Shown piece by piece: positions 1 through 8,739 of a DNA stretch of 64,000 bases. Under the pieces are notes generated by a model that was not told the origin of the DNA, made no database searches, and worked only from the letters and a program-made list of their open reading frames with translations. The DNA is from G963663365 sp963663365 (GTDB lineage Bacteria; Hinthialibacterota; Hinthialibacteria; Hinthialibacterales; G963663365). The number at the start of each line of letters is the position of its first letter. Position 1 is the stretch's first letter. The position numbers and the translations under genes were made by a program. The stretch is taken from contig CAXXIH010000004.1 in assembly GCA_963663365.2 (NCBI GenBank), positions 248,001 through 312,000 of the forward strand. Direction: 5' to 3'.

Positions 1-1947
1 TTGTGGGGAACATCTGAGGGACTTTTGTGGTGGTTGCTCTGCTGTTGTTCGAACAGCGTTTTGTTGTGGTTTGGCCACGTTGAAATTTACACCTTATCGT
101 GGGGCCTTGGACTTTTTGCCATTCTTTTAGCGATTGCCTATCTCGAAAACCGTATTCCGTTATGGCCGGGTTGTTTGGCATTTTCATTCGCCGCCGGTGC
201 AGCGGTTTGGTATGTCCTCTATTTTCCTGCTATCGCTTGGCTGCTATGGATTGAATGGCATAAAAACTCAAGAAAAGTATGGCAATGGCTAGGTATATTG
301 GCCGCATTTATAGCCCCCGCGGTGGCAATAACGTTCATACTTTCTATGGAAGATATTCTAATAATCGTATGGCAACGAGCGGCATGGCTCGGGCAGGGCG
401 ATACGGTCGGCATAGATGAAATTCCTCGCTTTTCGGCAAAACACATCCTGGGAATCCTGCAAGTTCTTCTAATGGCCGGAACACCATGCGTGTTTGCTCT
501 TGTCTTGTGGCGTAATAACTTTTCCATCACCGATAACAATGGTGACGCCGCATCAACATCTATCAGACAAAGTTCCTCAGGTTCGCCGACAAAAAACCGC
601 GATGCAAATATCTTTATGGCTTTGCTTTTAGGGGTGACGGTTTTATTCACACTCTTGTGGCAACCGGCTCTCGGACTCCCTTGGGATTGGGATCTTTATA
701 CATTTGCGGGACCGCCTTTGGCCTTAGGCACAGCATGGCTGGCGGTCTATAAGCGGGAATCCCTAGAGCGGCGGAGAGAATTGGGAGCGATCGCTCTGGC
801 CTCCTTTTGTATTGTCATTCCCTGGTTGCTTGGCAACAGCCAATTGGCGGAACGCATCTATCCGGCGTACGGACGGTATCGTATTGAATATTTACTGAAT
901 CGCGATCCGGTGAGCGCCTATCGCATTGCCGTGGCCATGCCCGACCAACAAACCTCCGGCTACCGGATTGGACCTCATCGTGAATTACATTCACAAGACA
1001 AGAGCATCAATTTCCTCGACTGCTATTTGGGTGAAGATGGTTTCAGACATATACAGCTAACGGAATCCGCCGGTGGAACTCCGGCCCGGATTATTACAGA
1101 TGCCGCATTGACACCTCCGGATTCAGATACCGGTAAACAGCATCTATTGCGAATTGACCGATGGGGACGGATTTGGAATTGGAGGGATGGCCACACAAAG
1201 CAAGTCGATGAACCGGATATCTTGGATGGACGGGCTTCCGGATTAGCAATCGGTTTTCGGAACCATGCGATCCGTCTTTGGGAAGATGGCCGGATCGATC
1301 ATCTCCGCTTATCCGGTCTCGATTCAGAAAGTCCGGCATGTGAGAAAATCTCTGAGATAACGCTTCCCGGAATTAATTTCCTCACCTATCCGGATAAATC
1401 GCTTCCCCATGCAAAGGGCAATCGAGCAATCGATATAGATTTTGTTATTGATCCTTCTATCCCCGGGGATCCCGGTCAATTTCTGGTTCTCTTTGAAAAT
1501 GGAACAATCTATGACGTAGCATCAAAACAACCTCTGATGCCCATAAAAACAAACTCTCCGCCTCTGCGGCTGGTTGGCGGGCGCGGATATTTCGGCATTC
1601 TGTATGCAAATTCACAAGTTCAATGGCTGTTCGACCGGGAACCGCCGGTTGTATCTGAATGGCCGGTATGGTGGTATCCATCCTTGCGAGACATCACCCT
1701 GGTGCGCGGCGGTCATGGAGCATTATTGCTCGATCATTATGGAGGGATTCATGAGGTCGGCGATGTTCCGCTTATGCAGCGTTGGTACCCTTTTGTCGCC
1801 ACAATCAACTTCGGATTCCTGCGATGCCCAAAAGATCACTCCGTTTACTACTTATCTGACACTGACGGCCGTGTGCGGGAACTCTTTCCCGATCCCCAAA
1901 GAATGGACAAAGAAAAACGCCCGGACGGCTCTTTGCCGGGCGCTTAG
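1..1947 (+). CDS. Polytopic membrane protein (GT-C-like) with C-terminal propeller-like domain, 5' end missing
   Basis: The frame is already open at base 1, so the start lies outside the window. About the first 290 residues form seven or more hydrophobic segments. They include a GHVEIY motif followed by aromatic-rich helices, as in GT-C/PMT-like glycosyltransferase membrane proteins. From about residue 310 the protein becomes soluble, with short repeated blocks (for example RIWNWRDGH, IRLWEDGRIDHL, GGIHEVGD) that look like beta-propeller blades. The blades presumably face the periplasm. No catalytic acidic motif of a GT-C enzyme is visible in the part present, so the transferase role is an inference from topology. 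The gene ends beside a hairpin that serves the opposite-strand gene downstream. It could instead be a non-enzymatic membrane sensor. Confidence 0.7.
   Translation: MWGTSEGLLWWLLCCCSNSVLLWFGHVEIYTLSWGLGLFAILLAIAYLENRIPLWPGCLAFSFAAGAAVWYVLYFPAIAWLLWIEWHKNSRKVWQWLGILAAFIAPAVAITFILSMEDILIIVWQRAAWLGQGDTVGIDEIPRFSAKHILGILQVLLMAGTPCVFALVLWRNNFSITDNNGDAASTSIRQSSSGSPTKNRDANIFMALLLGVTVLFTLLWQPALGLPWDWDLYTFAGPPLALGTAWLAVYKRESLERRRELGAIALASFCIVIPWLLGNSQLAERIYPAYGRYRIEYLLNRDPVSAYRIAVAMPDQQTSGYRIGPHRELHSQDKSINFLDCYLGEDGFRHIQLTESAGGTPARIITDAALTPPDSDTGKQHLLRIDRWGRIWNWRDGHTKQVDEPDILDGRASGLAIGFRNHAIRLWEDGRIDHLRLSGLDSESPACEKISEITLPGINFLTYPDKSLPHAKGNRAIDIDFVIDPSIPGDPGQFLVLFENGTIYDVASKQPLMPIKTNSPPLRLVGGRGYFGILYANSQVQWLFDREPPVVSEWPVWWYPSLRDITLVRGGHGALLLDHYGGIHEVGDVPLMQRWYPFVATINFGFLRCPKDHSVYYLSDTDGRVRELFPDPQRMDKEKRPDGSLPGA
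1911..1942 (-). terminator. Intrinsic terminator for the zinc-ribbon/HTH gene
   Basis: Read on the minus strand, a 7-bp stem CGCCCGG/CCGGGCG (plus-strand 1918-1924 and 1936-1942) with an 11-nt loop is followed at once by TTTTTC. It lies about 110 bp beyond the stop at 2052. It sits inside the last codons of the convergent membrane-protein gene, so it is built from coding sequence on the other strand. Confidence 0.75.
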
Positions 1948-2051
1948 AAAGGGGTTTACAGTTATTTTTGATCAGCACGCGTCCTGCTTTCATTATACCG
2001 CAATAAACAGGCTGCAATCCCCCCAACTCATTTGCTGATTTATAGATTCAT

Positions 2052-2597
2052 TCATCCTGTACCGAAGCCTCGGGTTTTGCCCAGCGGCACCATCCAACAA
2101 CGCGGATGTTGGTGTTTATCCACGATCACCGAATTCTGCCAATAGTTGTCCAACACTTTCGCAACTCTGCGCGGCGGGTCATATTCAACGGCCTTTTTGT
2201 GTTCTAATTCTTTTTTGCGCTGCTCTTTTTTTTGTGGATCGGGTGGTTTGCCATAACCGCAAGAATCGCATGTGAAAGAATTACGAATGATCCGTCCGCA
2301 GCTGGGGCAACGGTTGATCTTGGCTTGCGGTTTTAACTTATGTTCGCGTACCCAGCCATGAACCCGGCTCTCTTCAACACCGAGTTCCTCAGCGACCTGT
2401 TCAGCGGTCATCTTCGGATTGTGTTTTAATAAGTCGCGTCCAAGTGTCATGAGATGACGATCGACATCAACGCATGTGGAGCAACGACCAGCCGCATTAA
2501 CTTCCTTCCAAGCACCGCAATCCACACAGTTCTTGTAGCGGTCTTTTTTCTTGCCGCGTCGAAAAAATTTAGGATGAAGCCGTTGGTTCCCGTTCAT
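2052..2597 (-). CDS. Zinc-ribbon / helix-turn-helix protein, YvyF-like architecture
   Basis: This is a 181-residue cytosolic protein. A first Cys cluster (CVDCG...CSTC) is followed by a predicted HTH (MTAEQVAEELGVEESRVHGW). A second zinc ribbon follows (CPSCGRI...CDSCGYG), then a basic Lys/Glu-rich tail. The order zinc ribbon, MerR-like helix, zinc ribbon resembles the YvyF/TIGR03826 flagellar-operon proteins, but no flagellar gene is nearby, so the role is unknown; a DNA- or RNA-binding regulator is likely. The start at 2597 is chosen because AGGAG lies 8 nt upstream. An in-frame start 33 nt earlier has no such site. It has its own promoter and terminator and appears monocistronic. Confidence 0.75.
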   Translation of the reverse strand: MNGNQRLHPKFFRRGKKKDRYKNCVDCGAWKEVNAAGRCSTCVDVDRHLMTLGRDLLKHNPKMTAEQVAEELGVEESRVHGWVREHKLKPQAKINRCPSCGRIIRNSFTCDSCGYGKPPDPQKKEQRKKELEHKKAVEYDPPRRVAKVLDNYWQNSVIVDKHQHPRCWMVPLGKTRGFGTG

Positions 2598-2709
2598 GAT
2601 TCCACTCCTGTCGTCGCAGATACCGAGCACCCTGGCCTCGAAGTGCTATTCCCCAACTGAGTATTCCGAGATGAAACGTTCCTTTCCTATTTCTAATCTT
2701 TCTATACAT

Positions 2710-2738
2710 ATTATATGTTATTAACTTCGGCATGTCAA
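2710..2738 (-). promoter_or_regulatory. Sigma70-type promoter of the zinc-ribbon/HTH gene
   Basis: On the minus strand TTGACA (2738-2733), a 17-bp spacer and TATAAT (2715-2710) form a consensus promoter. Transcription should begin near 2703, leaving a leader of about 105 nt before the ATG at 2597. The surrounding 2,650-2,880 interval is AT-rich and otherwise holds no gene. Confidence 0.8.
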
Positions 2739-2878
2739 TATAAATACTTAATAAAGTAAGAAAAACTTTTCTCTTAGGTTCATACTTAACTTAATATTTA
2801 ACAATAGTTTATGAAATTTCTGTAAAATTAGCAAAAGGAAGGCTTGGGAACATCCCAAGTTTAATTAGCCAGGTAAAG

Positions 2879-4543
2879 TTAGCGTACAATCAGGCGGATA
2901 GAGTCAAGCAGACCTAACGAGTCGTGAGAAGGAGCGGAGTGCATAAGGCACCGAAGAGAACCGGTGACGGCAATTTCCAGACAATGTGATCCAGGTTGAC
3001 ACATTCCCGGCAAAGGCAATTCCCAAGGAGGCCACGAGACAGAGCCGGATGATTCACCGTCTACCGCTACGGCGACACTGCCCGATATCTGTTCAAAGGC
3101 CAGAAATACGGAGCGGTTCCGAAAGGTCTCGGGGATATTCACAACTCTACGGTAAACCAAGGTTCCAGCCAAAAACGGGAACCCGGAATCAGCCCAAGTT
3201 CCGGTCTTCAAACGAACAGGCACATCCGCCAAAACCCATTCTGTCTTGCATGGATCGGCAGAGCGATTTTCAAGCGAAAAATCTCCTGCCAAGAACCACA
3301 CACCGGAACCGGAGATACCCGGTAAAGATGGATATCTGACTTCGATTTGGTTTTCTCCGTATCGGACTATTCCTGTGATATCGACGGATTGCAGGGTTGA
3401 ATCCAGATAGGGACTCGGACCAAAGCCATCGACGGGCATGCCATTCATATTGACATCCAATCGTCCGCACGCACTGGTCACCAATGCCAAGTTCGAAGGA
3501 ATATCCTGAACAGAGAATACCGTGCGATAGACGCTTGCTCCGGTACATTTCCCGGATTCAATCACAGCAAAGTTTTTTGAGGCGGCCATTGCCTCCATTT
3601 GCCAGTTCCGCAATGGCAAATATGCGGCATCTTTCAGATACACCGTAAACTCATCAGGCAGAAGCAATGCGGCCTCGACCTCCCCAAGCCGTTCGGAGCG
3701 CATGTTCTCAACTTGCTCCGGAATTTGTTCGCTTATGCAAAGCAAACTGCACTCAACCGGCGCCAATTGCACATGAAGAAGTCTTTCTTCAGCATCACCT
3801 TTTTCAACTCGAAAATCAGAATCACAGGATGTTACAGAACGCCAAGTTCCTGTTTCCGGGCAACCGCAATAAACACGCCCTGCCGCCGGAAGATTCACGG
3901 TTGCTGTTTGGGCGACATCCCGGCAATTCACCAACAACAGAAACGAACCGCCGCCGGTATCACAACAACGGCAGAGAATATCTGCATTTCCGGTTTCAAG
4001 ACTGGTGCAATCCCCTTGCCTCATCACAGTTTGAAGACGTGCCAATCGATCATTCAACGGCCTGATATTTCCCCACCACGGCTGTTGGCAGGAAAAGGCC
4101 GCCATTGGATGGAATGCATCCGGGCCGGCTAGTGAATCCAGGGCGATATGCGGTGGCAACACCCCACGGCTGGCAAGATGATATTCAGAGAGACGTTTCC
4201 AGGTCGCCAATAAGTCGGTTGCAGGTTGTATCGAGCAAAACGGACCGAGTTCCTTTCGAACCTCTTCATGGATTTCCTCCCGGAATTGGAACGAAAGTCC
4301 CAATCGTGCGGCTTCGGCGGCACAATCGGAAACCAGAGGAGCGAGGTGATTGTGAAGAAAATCTTGGTCCTGACCGGCAAATAGCGCAGGCGCGGCAGTT
4401 GCTACAACACAGCCGAATCCCTGATTTAGAAAATCGGCCAATCGGTTGAAAAACCGTGCGCGGTCAAGCGAATGATTCCAAATCCAGATTGCGGTTGGAC
4501 GATGCTTGACAGGCGGGCATGCAAATTCGGCAAATAGTGTCAC
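2879..4543 (-). CDS. Glycoside-hydrolase-like protein with most of the catalytic barrel missing
   Basis: The protein is 554 residues with a GTG start and no clear ribosome site. The first ~100 residues resemble the start of a TIM barrel of large GH106-like glycosidases (IWIWN, then a helix before GFGCVVA, then AARLGL). A PWWGNIRPLNDRLARLQ segment follows at about residue 155, which in such enzymes normally comes several hundred residues later. The C-terminal half carries two beta-sandwich modules, with a segment like GVWFLAGDFSLE and then VLADVPVRLKTGTWADSGFPF. The expected family length is roughly 900 residues or more, so the central barrel with its catalytic acids seems deleted. I infer a degenerate or carbohydrate-binding-only derivative. 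No signal peptide is visible. Confidence 0.6.
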   Translation of the reverse strand: MTLFAEFACPPVKHRPTAIWIWNHSLDRARFFNRLADFLNQGFGCVVATAAPALFAGQDQDFLHNHLAPLVSDCAAEAARLGLSFQFREEIHEEVRKELGPFCSIQPATDLLATWKRLSEYHLASRGVLPPHIALDSLAGPDAFHPMAAFSCQQPWWGNIRPLNDRLARLQTVMRQGDCTSLETGNADILCRCCDTGGGSFLLLVNCRDVAQTATVNLPAAGRVYCGCPETGTWRSVTSCDSDFRVEKGDAEERLLHVQLAPVECSLLCISEQIPEQVENMRSERLGEVEAALLLPDEFTVYLKDAAYLPLRNWQMEAMAASKNFAVIESGKCTGASVYRTVFSVQDIPSNLALVTSACGRLDVNMNGMPVDGFGPSPYLDSTLQSVDITGIVRYGENQIEVRYPSLPGISGSGVWFLAGDFSLENRSADPCKTEWVLADVPVRLKTGTWADSGFPFLAGTLVYRRVVNIPETFRNRSVFLAFEQISGSVAVAVDGESSGSVSWPPWELPLPGMCQPGSHCLEIAVTGSLRCLMHSAPSHDSLGLLDSIRLIVR

Positions 4544-4612
4544 GATTATCTGAATGTAAGCGCGACCGGCATGAATGACAAGAAAAAAATTATAGGTGCA
4601 AGATAAGCACCA

Positions 4613-4981
4613 TCAGTCATCAAACGCTTCCAGGCGAACCGGACCGGCGGTAACACCGCGCAGAATCGTGGCATCTCCCTCGATCCGGCCCACAAGAATA
4701 ACCTCGCTGGCTGGAACGGGATTCTCATCGACCGATGCCGGAGTCGGGCCATAAAAGATACAGAACGCATTGCCTGGCGGCCAAAACGCCAGATCGCCGA
4801 CTTGGGTACGCATGGTTCCATTATCCATACCCGCGGCAACCGGAATCGCTCCATAAATTTCATCGCCCCATGTATTGCCATGAAATTCAATAGGAAGTGC
4901 GGACACAATGGCTTGTGCGGTCTCTTTCTCATTCAGAATGGCGGATAATTCGTGTTTTCCGACCACAATTCGAATGCGCAT
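4613..4981 (-). CDS. Cyclophilin-like fold protein (TM1367 family)
   Basis: This is a small (122 residues) single-domain cytosolic protein. It begins MRIRIVVG and contains WGDEIYGAIPV, the segment VGDLAFWPPGNAFCIFYGPTP, and ASEVILVGRIEG. These are typical of the TM1367/cyclophilin-like family (PF04126), which has a cyclophilin beta-barrel but lacks the peptidyl-prolyl isomerase active site. The family's biochemical role is not known. The start at 4981 is selected because GGAGG lies 10 nt upstream; a longer in-frame start at 5011 has none. Its neighbours on the same strand are the PilZ gene upstream and the glycosidase-like gene downstream, with no sign of a shared pathway. Confidence 0.75.
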   Translation of the reverse strand: MRIRIVVGKHELSAILNEKETAQAIVSALPIEFHGNTWGDEIYGAIPVAAGMDNGTMRTQVGDLAFWPPGNAFCIFYGPTPASVDENPVPASEVILVGRIEGDATILRGVTAGPVRLEAFDD

Positions 4982-5032
4982 ATCCACTTGGCCTCCCATA
5001 TGGGCATTCATTGAAGATATCCCGGCGTTCTT

Positions 5033-5380
5033 TCAATCGGCGAGTTCCAATCCCCAAAAATATCCGAGTTCGGTCAATTTTTCGCACCAGCGCACTTTGT
5101 AGACGGCAAGCGGTTCCTGCTTCAGGATATTTTTCACCGAGAATTTTTTGCGGGTCCGGCGGATGACAAGCACCTTGTGTCCGAGTTTGATTGATGTGGC
5201 GGCATGAACCAACATTCCGCTTTTTGAAGCATTGATGACATCTAAAAGATATGGATATTCATGCCCATCGGGGATTACCAAATGGCGTTCATCCGAAGAA
5301 AAACGACGTTCTTTTCTCTGGGTAACCTTCTGGGAGGTTTCTTTCTTGGCAGACTTCTTCGATTTTTTGGAGCCGGACAT
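5033..5380 (-). CDS. PilZ-domain protein, probable cyclic-di-GMP receptor
   Basis: A very basic Lys/Ser-rich N-terminus of about 25 residues precedes a single PilZ-like domain. The two ligand motifs can be seen: an Arg-rich RKERR...R start (RxxxR type) and NASKSG, which fits the (D/N)xSxxG motif. The C-terminal strand YFWGLELAD is also typical. Such proteins bind cyclic-di-GMP and alter motility, adhesion or polysaccharide output through a partner. The basic tail may bind nucleic acid or membrane. The ATG follows GAGAGAGG. The gene is divergent from the methyltransferase gene at 5526. Confidence 0.7.
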   Translation of the reverse strand: MSGSKKSKKSAKKETSQKVTQRKERRFSSDERHLVIPDGHEYPYLLDVINASKSGMLVHAATSIKLGHKVLVIRRTRKKFSVKNILKQEPLAVYKVRWCEKLTELGYFWGLELAD

Positions 5381-5525
5381 AACCTCTCTCCCGTATAAAA
5401 TTAGGCCCTGTAATGTAACAGCAGATCTTTCTTACGGCCACCGGTGGCTCAACCAGAGCATGCCGCTATCATCTCTATATGTTGATTCCACACCGATTAT
5501 CACATGCATTGCAAGGGGGACGGTT

Positions 5526-6362
5526 GTGAGTCCGGCGCCCGTAACGCGTTCCATCGAAAGACGTTCAGAAGACCGCCAGGTACTTCGCGAGTACTACAAC
5601 ACCAACGAGACCTACCTGGAGGATTTGCTTGAGCACGACGAGGTCTACCATCAGCCGTTGCTTGAATTGGTTGGCCGTTATCTTTACCCGGGAGCACGCC
5701 TATTGGAGTTGGGCTGCGGGCCGGCCATTTCAACACGTCTGTTGCAGGAACGCGGCTACCGTCCTATCGGCAGCGATTTATCCATGCTGTTTTTGCGCAA
5801 GGCCCGTCTGGAAAATAGAGAGTTGGACCTGCTGGGAGCCGATGCTCTATCGATTCCTATCGCATCAGAGAGTTTAGATGGTGTGGTGGGTTTTGAGTTC
5901 ATTGAACACGTCACGGATGTAAGTTCGGTACTCACGGAATGTATCCGGGTGTTAAAACCCGGCGGCTTTTTGCTGATCCATTCACCAAATCTCTGCTCAC
6001 CCTTTTTCCCATTACTGGACATTTTCTCGCTTCTGCGGGGCCGTCCCGGAAGACCGGTTTTTGCTGAGAATCTCGGAATGGCTGTACGGTGGCTTGCACA
6101 ATGCGTGGGAGTTTCAATCGACAAATTGTTGCGCTCCAGACCGCAGTTTCTTTACCGAAAACCCAAACCGGAGGAACATATAGGGGGAGACGCGGACAGC
6201 GCCTACCTCGCCTGTCAGATAGACCTCTCAAAATTCCTGCTCAGGAACCATATGATCGTGCATCAAATTTGCCATGCGCAGAGCCGCCCAAGCCGTATCG
6301 TGGCCAAACTGGTACCCTCCATGGCTCCGTTTATCGGCCTAGCGGCACAAAAGCCGGAATAA
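5526..6362 (+). CDS. Class I SAM-dependent methyltransferase
   Basis: The 278-residue protein has a Rossmann methyltransferase core: motif I LLELGCGPA, an acidic end of strand 2 (GSDLS), DALSIPIASESLDGVVGFEFIEHV, and RVLKPGGFLLI. This is the UbiE/Methyltransf_11 pattern. The substrate cannot be read from sequence; the C-terminal 110 residues are variable and hydrophobic in part, so a lipid, quinone or glycan acceptor is possible. The GTG start at 5526 is preceded by AGGGGG. Upstream in-frame sequence back to 5232 overlaps the PilZ gene and is not protein-like. lptB follows 45 bp later on the same strand, so co-transcription is likely. Confidence 0.75.
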   Translation: MSPAPVTRSIERRSEDRQVLREYYNTNETYLEDLLEHDEVYHQPLLELVGRYLYPGARLLELGCGPAISTRLLQERGYRPIGSDLSMLFLRKARLENRELDLLGADALSIPIASESLDGVVGFEFIEHVTDVSSVLTECIRVLKPGGFLLIHSPNLCSPFFPLLDIFSLLRGRPGRPVFAENLGMAVRWLAQCVGVSIDKLLRSRPQFLYRKPKPEEHIGGDADSAYLACQIDLSKFLLRNHMIVHQICHAQSRPSRIVAKLVPSMAPFIGLAAQKPE

Positions 6363-6407
6363 CAGGATCAGCAACAATAAGCGCCCAAAAGGACCCGAAA
6401 CGCACCC

Positions 6408-7181
6408 ATGCCCAAATTGTACGCTGTCAATCTCGTAAAAAGTTACAAACGCCGTTGCGTCGTCAACCGGGTCACTGTGGAGCTGGAGACAGGAGAAATT
6501 GTTGGGCTTTTAGGCCCTAACGGTGCGGGGAAAACAACCACATTTAATATGGTGATGGGCTTGGTTCGGCCGGATGGCGGGGAAATTTTCTTGGACGACG
6601 AACCAATCACAACTTGGCCTATGTCCCGCCGGGCTCGGGCCGGAATCGGCTATCTCTCTCAAGAACCCAGCATCTTCCGCAATCTCACGGTTGAAGACAA
6701 TCTGCTGTTAATTTTGGAGCAGATGGGCTACGACCGGCCCACACGCATATCCCGCTGCCATGAATTGCTGGAAAGCGCAGACATTATCCATCTAGTTCGT
6801 CAAAAGGCTCAGTCTCTCTCAGGAGGAGAAAAGAGAAGGCTTGAGATTTGCCGTGCCCTGGCATCCAATCCGGATTTTCTCCTGTTGGATGAGCCGTTTT
6901 CCGGAGTCGATCCGATTGCTGTGGCGGATTTACAAGCCATCATTCAAGGTCTCAGGCAACAAGATTTAGGGATTTTGATTACGGATCACAGTGTGCGCGA
7001 AACACTCGAAGTAACAGACCGCTCCTATATCGTGCATGAAGGCAAAATACTCACTGTCGGCACGCCGGCGGAATTGGTCAACGACCCGATTGTAAAGAAA
7101 ATCTATCTAGGCGAGAATTTTTATTTTCGTTCGGAAGATGCCACCCCAGGCAGCAAAAAAACTCATAACTTGCGGAATTAG
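6408..7181 (+). CDS. lptB: LPS export ABC transporter ATP-binding protein LptB
   Basis: LptB powers extraction of lipopolysaccharide from the inner membrane with LptF/LptG and feeds the LptCADE bridge. The 257-residue protein has Walker A GPNGAGKT (36-43), Q-loop Q85, signature LSGGE (137-141), Walker B FLLLDE (157-162) and the H-loop ITDHSV. The LptB hallmarks GLVRPDGGEI, YLSQEPSIFRNLTVEDN, and the C-terminal VKKIYLGENF are all present. It indicates a diderm cell with an LPS-like glycolipid. No lptFG or lptA lies in the window. Confidence 0.93.
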   Translation: MPKLYAVNLVKSYKRRCVVNRVTVELETGEIVGLLGPNGAGKTTTFNMVMGLVRPDGGEIFLDDEPITTWPMSRRARAGIGYLSQEPSIFRNLTVEDNLLLILEQMGYDRPTRISRCHELLESADIIHLVRQKAQSLSGGEKRRLEICRALASNPDFLLLDEPFSGVDPIAVADLQAIIQGLRQQDLGILITDHSVRETLEVTDRSYIVHEGKILTVGTPAELVNDPIVKKIYLGENFYFRSEDATPGSKKTHNLRN

Positions 7182-7251
7182 CTTCAAACGGCAGCATTTG
7201 AGTCAACACAAACACAATAATAAAAACATTATTCAGATTCGATTTCTGTGG

Positions 7252-7587
7252 CTATTGAAGTGCGTCTTGCATCGTCGGATAAACATTAAACAATTTTCGG
7301 AAACGTACGCGGTCTAAGATGTCGCATAGACGCTCATTGGTGCCGACAAGTTTTACTTCACCGCCATGACTCGATACTTCCTTATATAGAAGCACCAGCA
7401 TCGCAAGAAAAAAGGAATCCATTGTCTCCGCGTCACTCATATCCAGGATGATATCGTAGACACCGGCCGAGAAAGCCTCATCAAAAATTTCGCGGCAAGG
7501 CTCGATTAATTCCTCGAACAGCTCTACATGTCCAAGCGTTACGACAAGCCTTTTTTCATCCAGTATGTGTTTAATCTTCGGAGCCAT
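7252..7587 (-). CDS. STAS-domain protein, anti-sigma-factor-antagonist-like
   Basis: The 111-residue protein is a single STAS domain. It shows a strand/helix alternation with YDIILDMSDAETMDSFFLAMLVLLYK (core D...MDS) and GGEVKLVGTNERLCDILDRVRFRKLFNVY, as in SpoIIAA/RsbV and cyanobacterial or spirochaetal relatives. The Ser in MDS sits where SpoIIAA-type antagonists are phosphorylated by a serine kinase. No cognate kinase or phosphatase is adjacent. A ribosome site AAGGG is 9 nt upstream. It is convergent with lptB, so its link to neighbours is unclear. It could equally be a STAS scaffold for another enzyme. Confidence 0.8.
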   Translation of the reverse strand: MAPKIKHILDEKRLVVTLGHVELFEELIEPCREIFDEAFSAGVYDIILDMSDAETMDSFFLAMLVLLYKEVSSHGGEVKLVGTNERLCDILDRVRFRKLFNVYPTMQDALQ

Positions 7588-7781
7588 CGCTAAATCCCTT
7601 TACTACACCACATGCATACGCTGAGGGATCATAACTACAGACAAAATTCGCTGCTGCTTAAAATTATAGAGTAGCGTCTTCCACAAAGTCCAGAAGGCAT
7701 GTATTGGTTTTCCATCTTTGGAATCATCGGATTTGACAATTCAGTGGGGTGAACCATGTACATGTGCTAGCCTAAACGATC

Positions 7782-8537
7782 ATGATCGAACACGCTGGAA
7801 CATGGTGGTTCAATTTCTTTAACAACTCGGATTATCTCGACTTATATGGAGATACAGTTGATGAACCACGCACAAAAAAAGAACTGAATTTCTGCGATCT
7901 GGCGCTGCAATGGAAACCCGGAGAGCGAATTTTAGACGCGCCTTGCGGCCAGGGACGGCATACTCGAAAACTGCGGGAACAAGGCCATAACGTCATCTCC
8001 TTGGATATCTCTCCTTATTTGTTGGACTTAGCCCGAAAAGGTTTAGGAACGGTCCACGGCGATTTCGTCCGAGGCAATCTTGCCGGAATTCCACTACAAA
8101 CAGGCTGTGTCCAATACGCCATCAGTATGTTTAGCAGTTTTGGCTATTGTGACACTCATGAGCAAAACATCTCCATGCTTCGAGAATACGCCCGTGTGTT
8201 AGCTCCTGGGGGATTGCTGCTCATTGATGTTATGAACAGGCATTTTCTAGCACGTTTTCTCAGCCCGGTATTTCGCCACAAAGAGCAAGGTATGGCTGTC
8301 CGTGAAGAACGACAGATTGTGGAGGATGGACGGCGTCTCATTAACATCATTACCGTCACCGCAAACGACGGCCTCCAACGTCAGTACCCCTATAAACCTT
8401 GGCTATTCAACGGCTGGGAACTGTCGCTCATGGCCGAACAGGCCGGTTTACATCCGGTTAAGGTGTACGGAAGTTTTGAAGGAGCCGAATACGATACGGA
8501 AAGTGAACGTGCCATGTTGGTGGCCCGGAAACCTTAA
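7782..8537 (+). CDS. Class I SAM-dependent methyltransferase
   Basis: The 251-residue protein shows motif I ILDAPCGQGRHTRKL, the post-I acidic position SLDISPYLLDLARK, and motif III-like ARVLAPGGLLLIDVM. It belongs to the Methyltransf_25/11 type. The short N-terminal stretch (WWFNFFNNSDYLDLYGD) and C-terminal NGWELSLMAEQAGL are often seen in small-molecule methyltransferases. The substrate is unknown. No Shine-Dalgarno sequence is evident before ATG 7782. A TTGACA at 7733 could be part of a promoter, but no good -10 is seen. Confidence 0.75.
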   Translation: MIEHAGTWWFNFFNNSDYLDLYGDTVDEPRTKKELNFCDLALQWKPGERILDAPCGQGRHTRKLREQGHNVISLDISPYLLDLARKGLGTVHGDFVRGNLAGIPLQTGCVQYAISMFSSFGYCDTHEQNISMLREYARVLAPGGLLLIDVMNRHFLARFLSPVFRHKEQGMAVREERQIVEDGRRLINIITVTANDGLQRQYPYKPWLFNGWELSLMAEQAGLHPVKVYGSFEGAEYDTESERAMLVARKP

Positions 8538-8739
8538 CCAGGCAACGGTAGCGCCAGGCGGCCACACCAATAGAATATCAAAGGCGGTTTTCGTTTACCG
8601 CCAGATTGGATTAAACTGCCAGTGCACCGTACAGCCTTGCTGACGGTTCGGTCTCATAGGACCTATGCGGAGAAATCCGCTGAATTTTGTTAGTATGACT
8701 CAACCGAAATGGCTCTACTAAAGGAGTGAGGTCGAGCGA

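Noticed and set aside
4546..4932. 128-residue minus-strand frame
   Set aside because: It is an out-of-frame shadow of the cyclophilin-like gene (Phe/Arg-rich, no domain).
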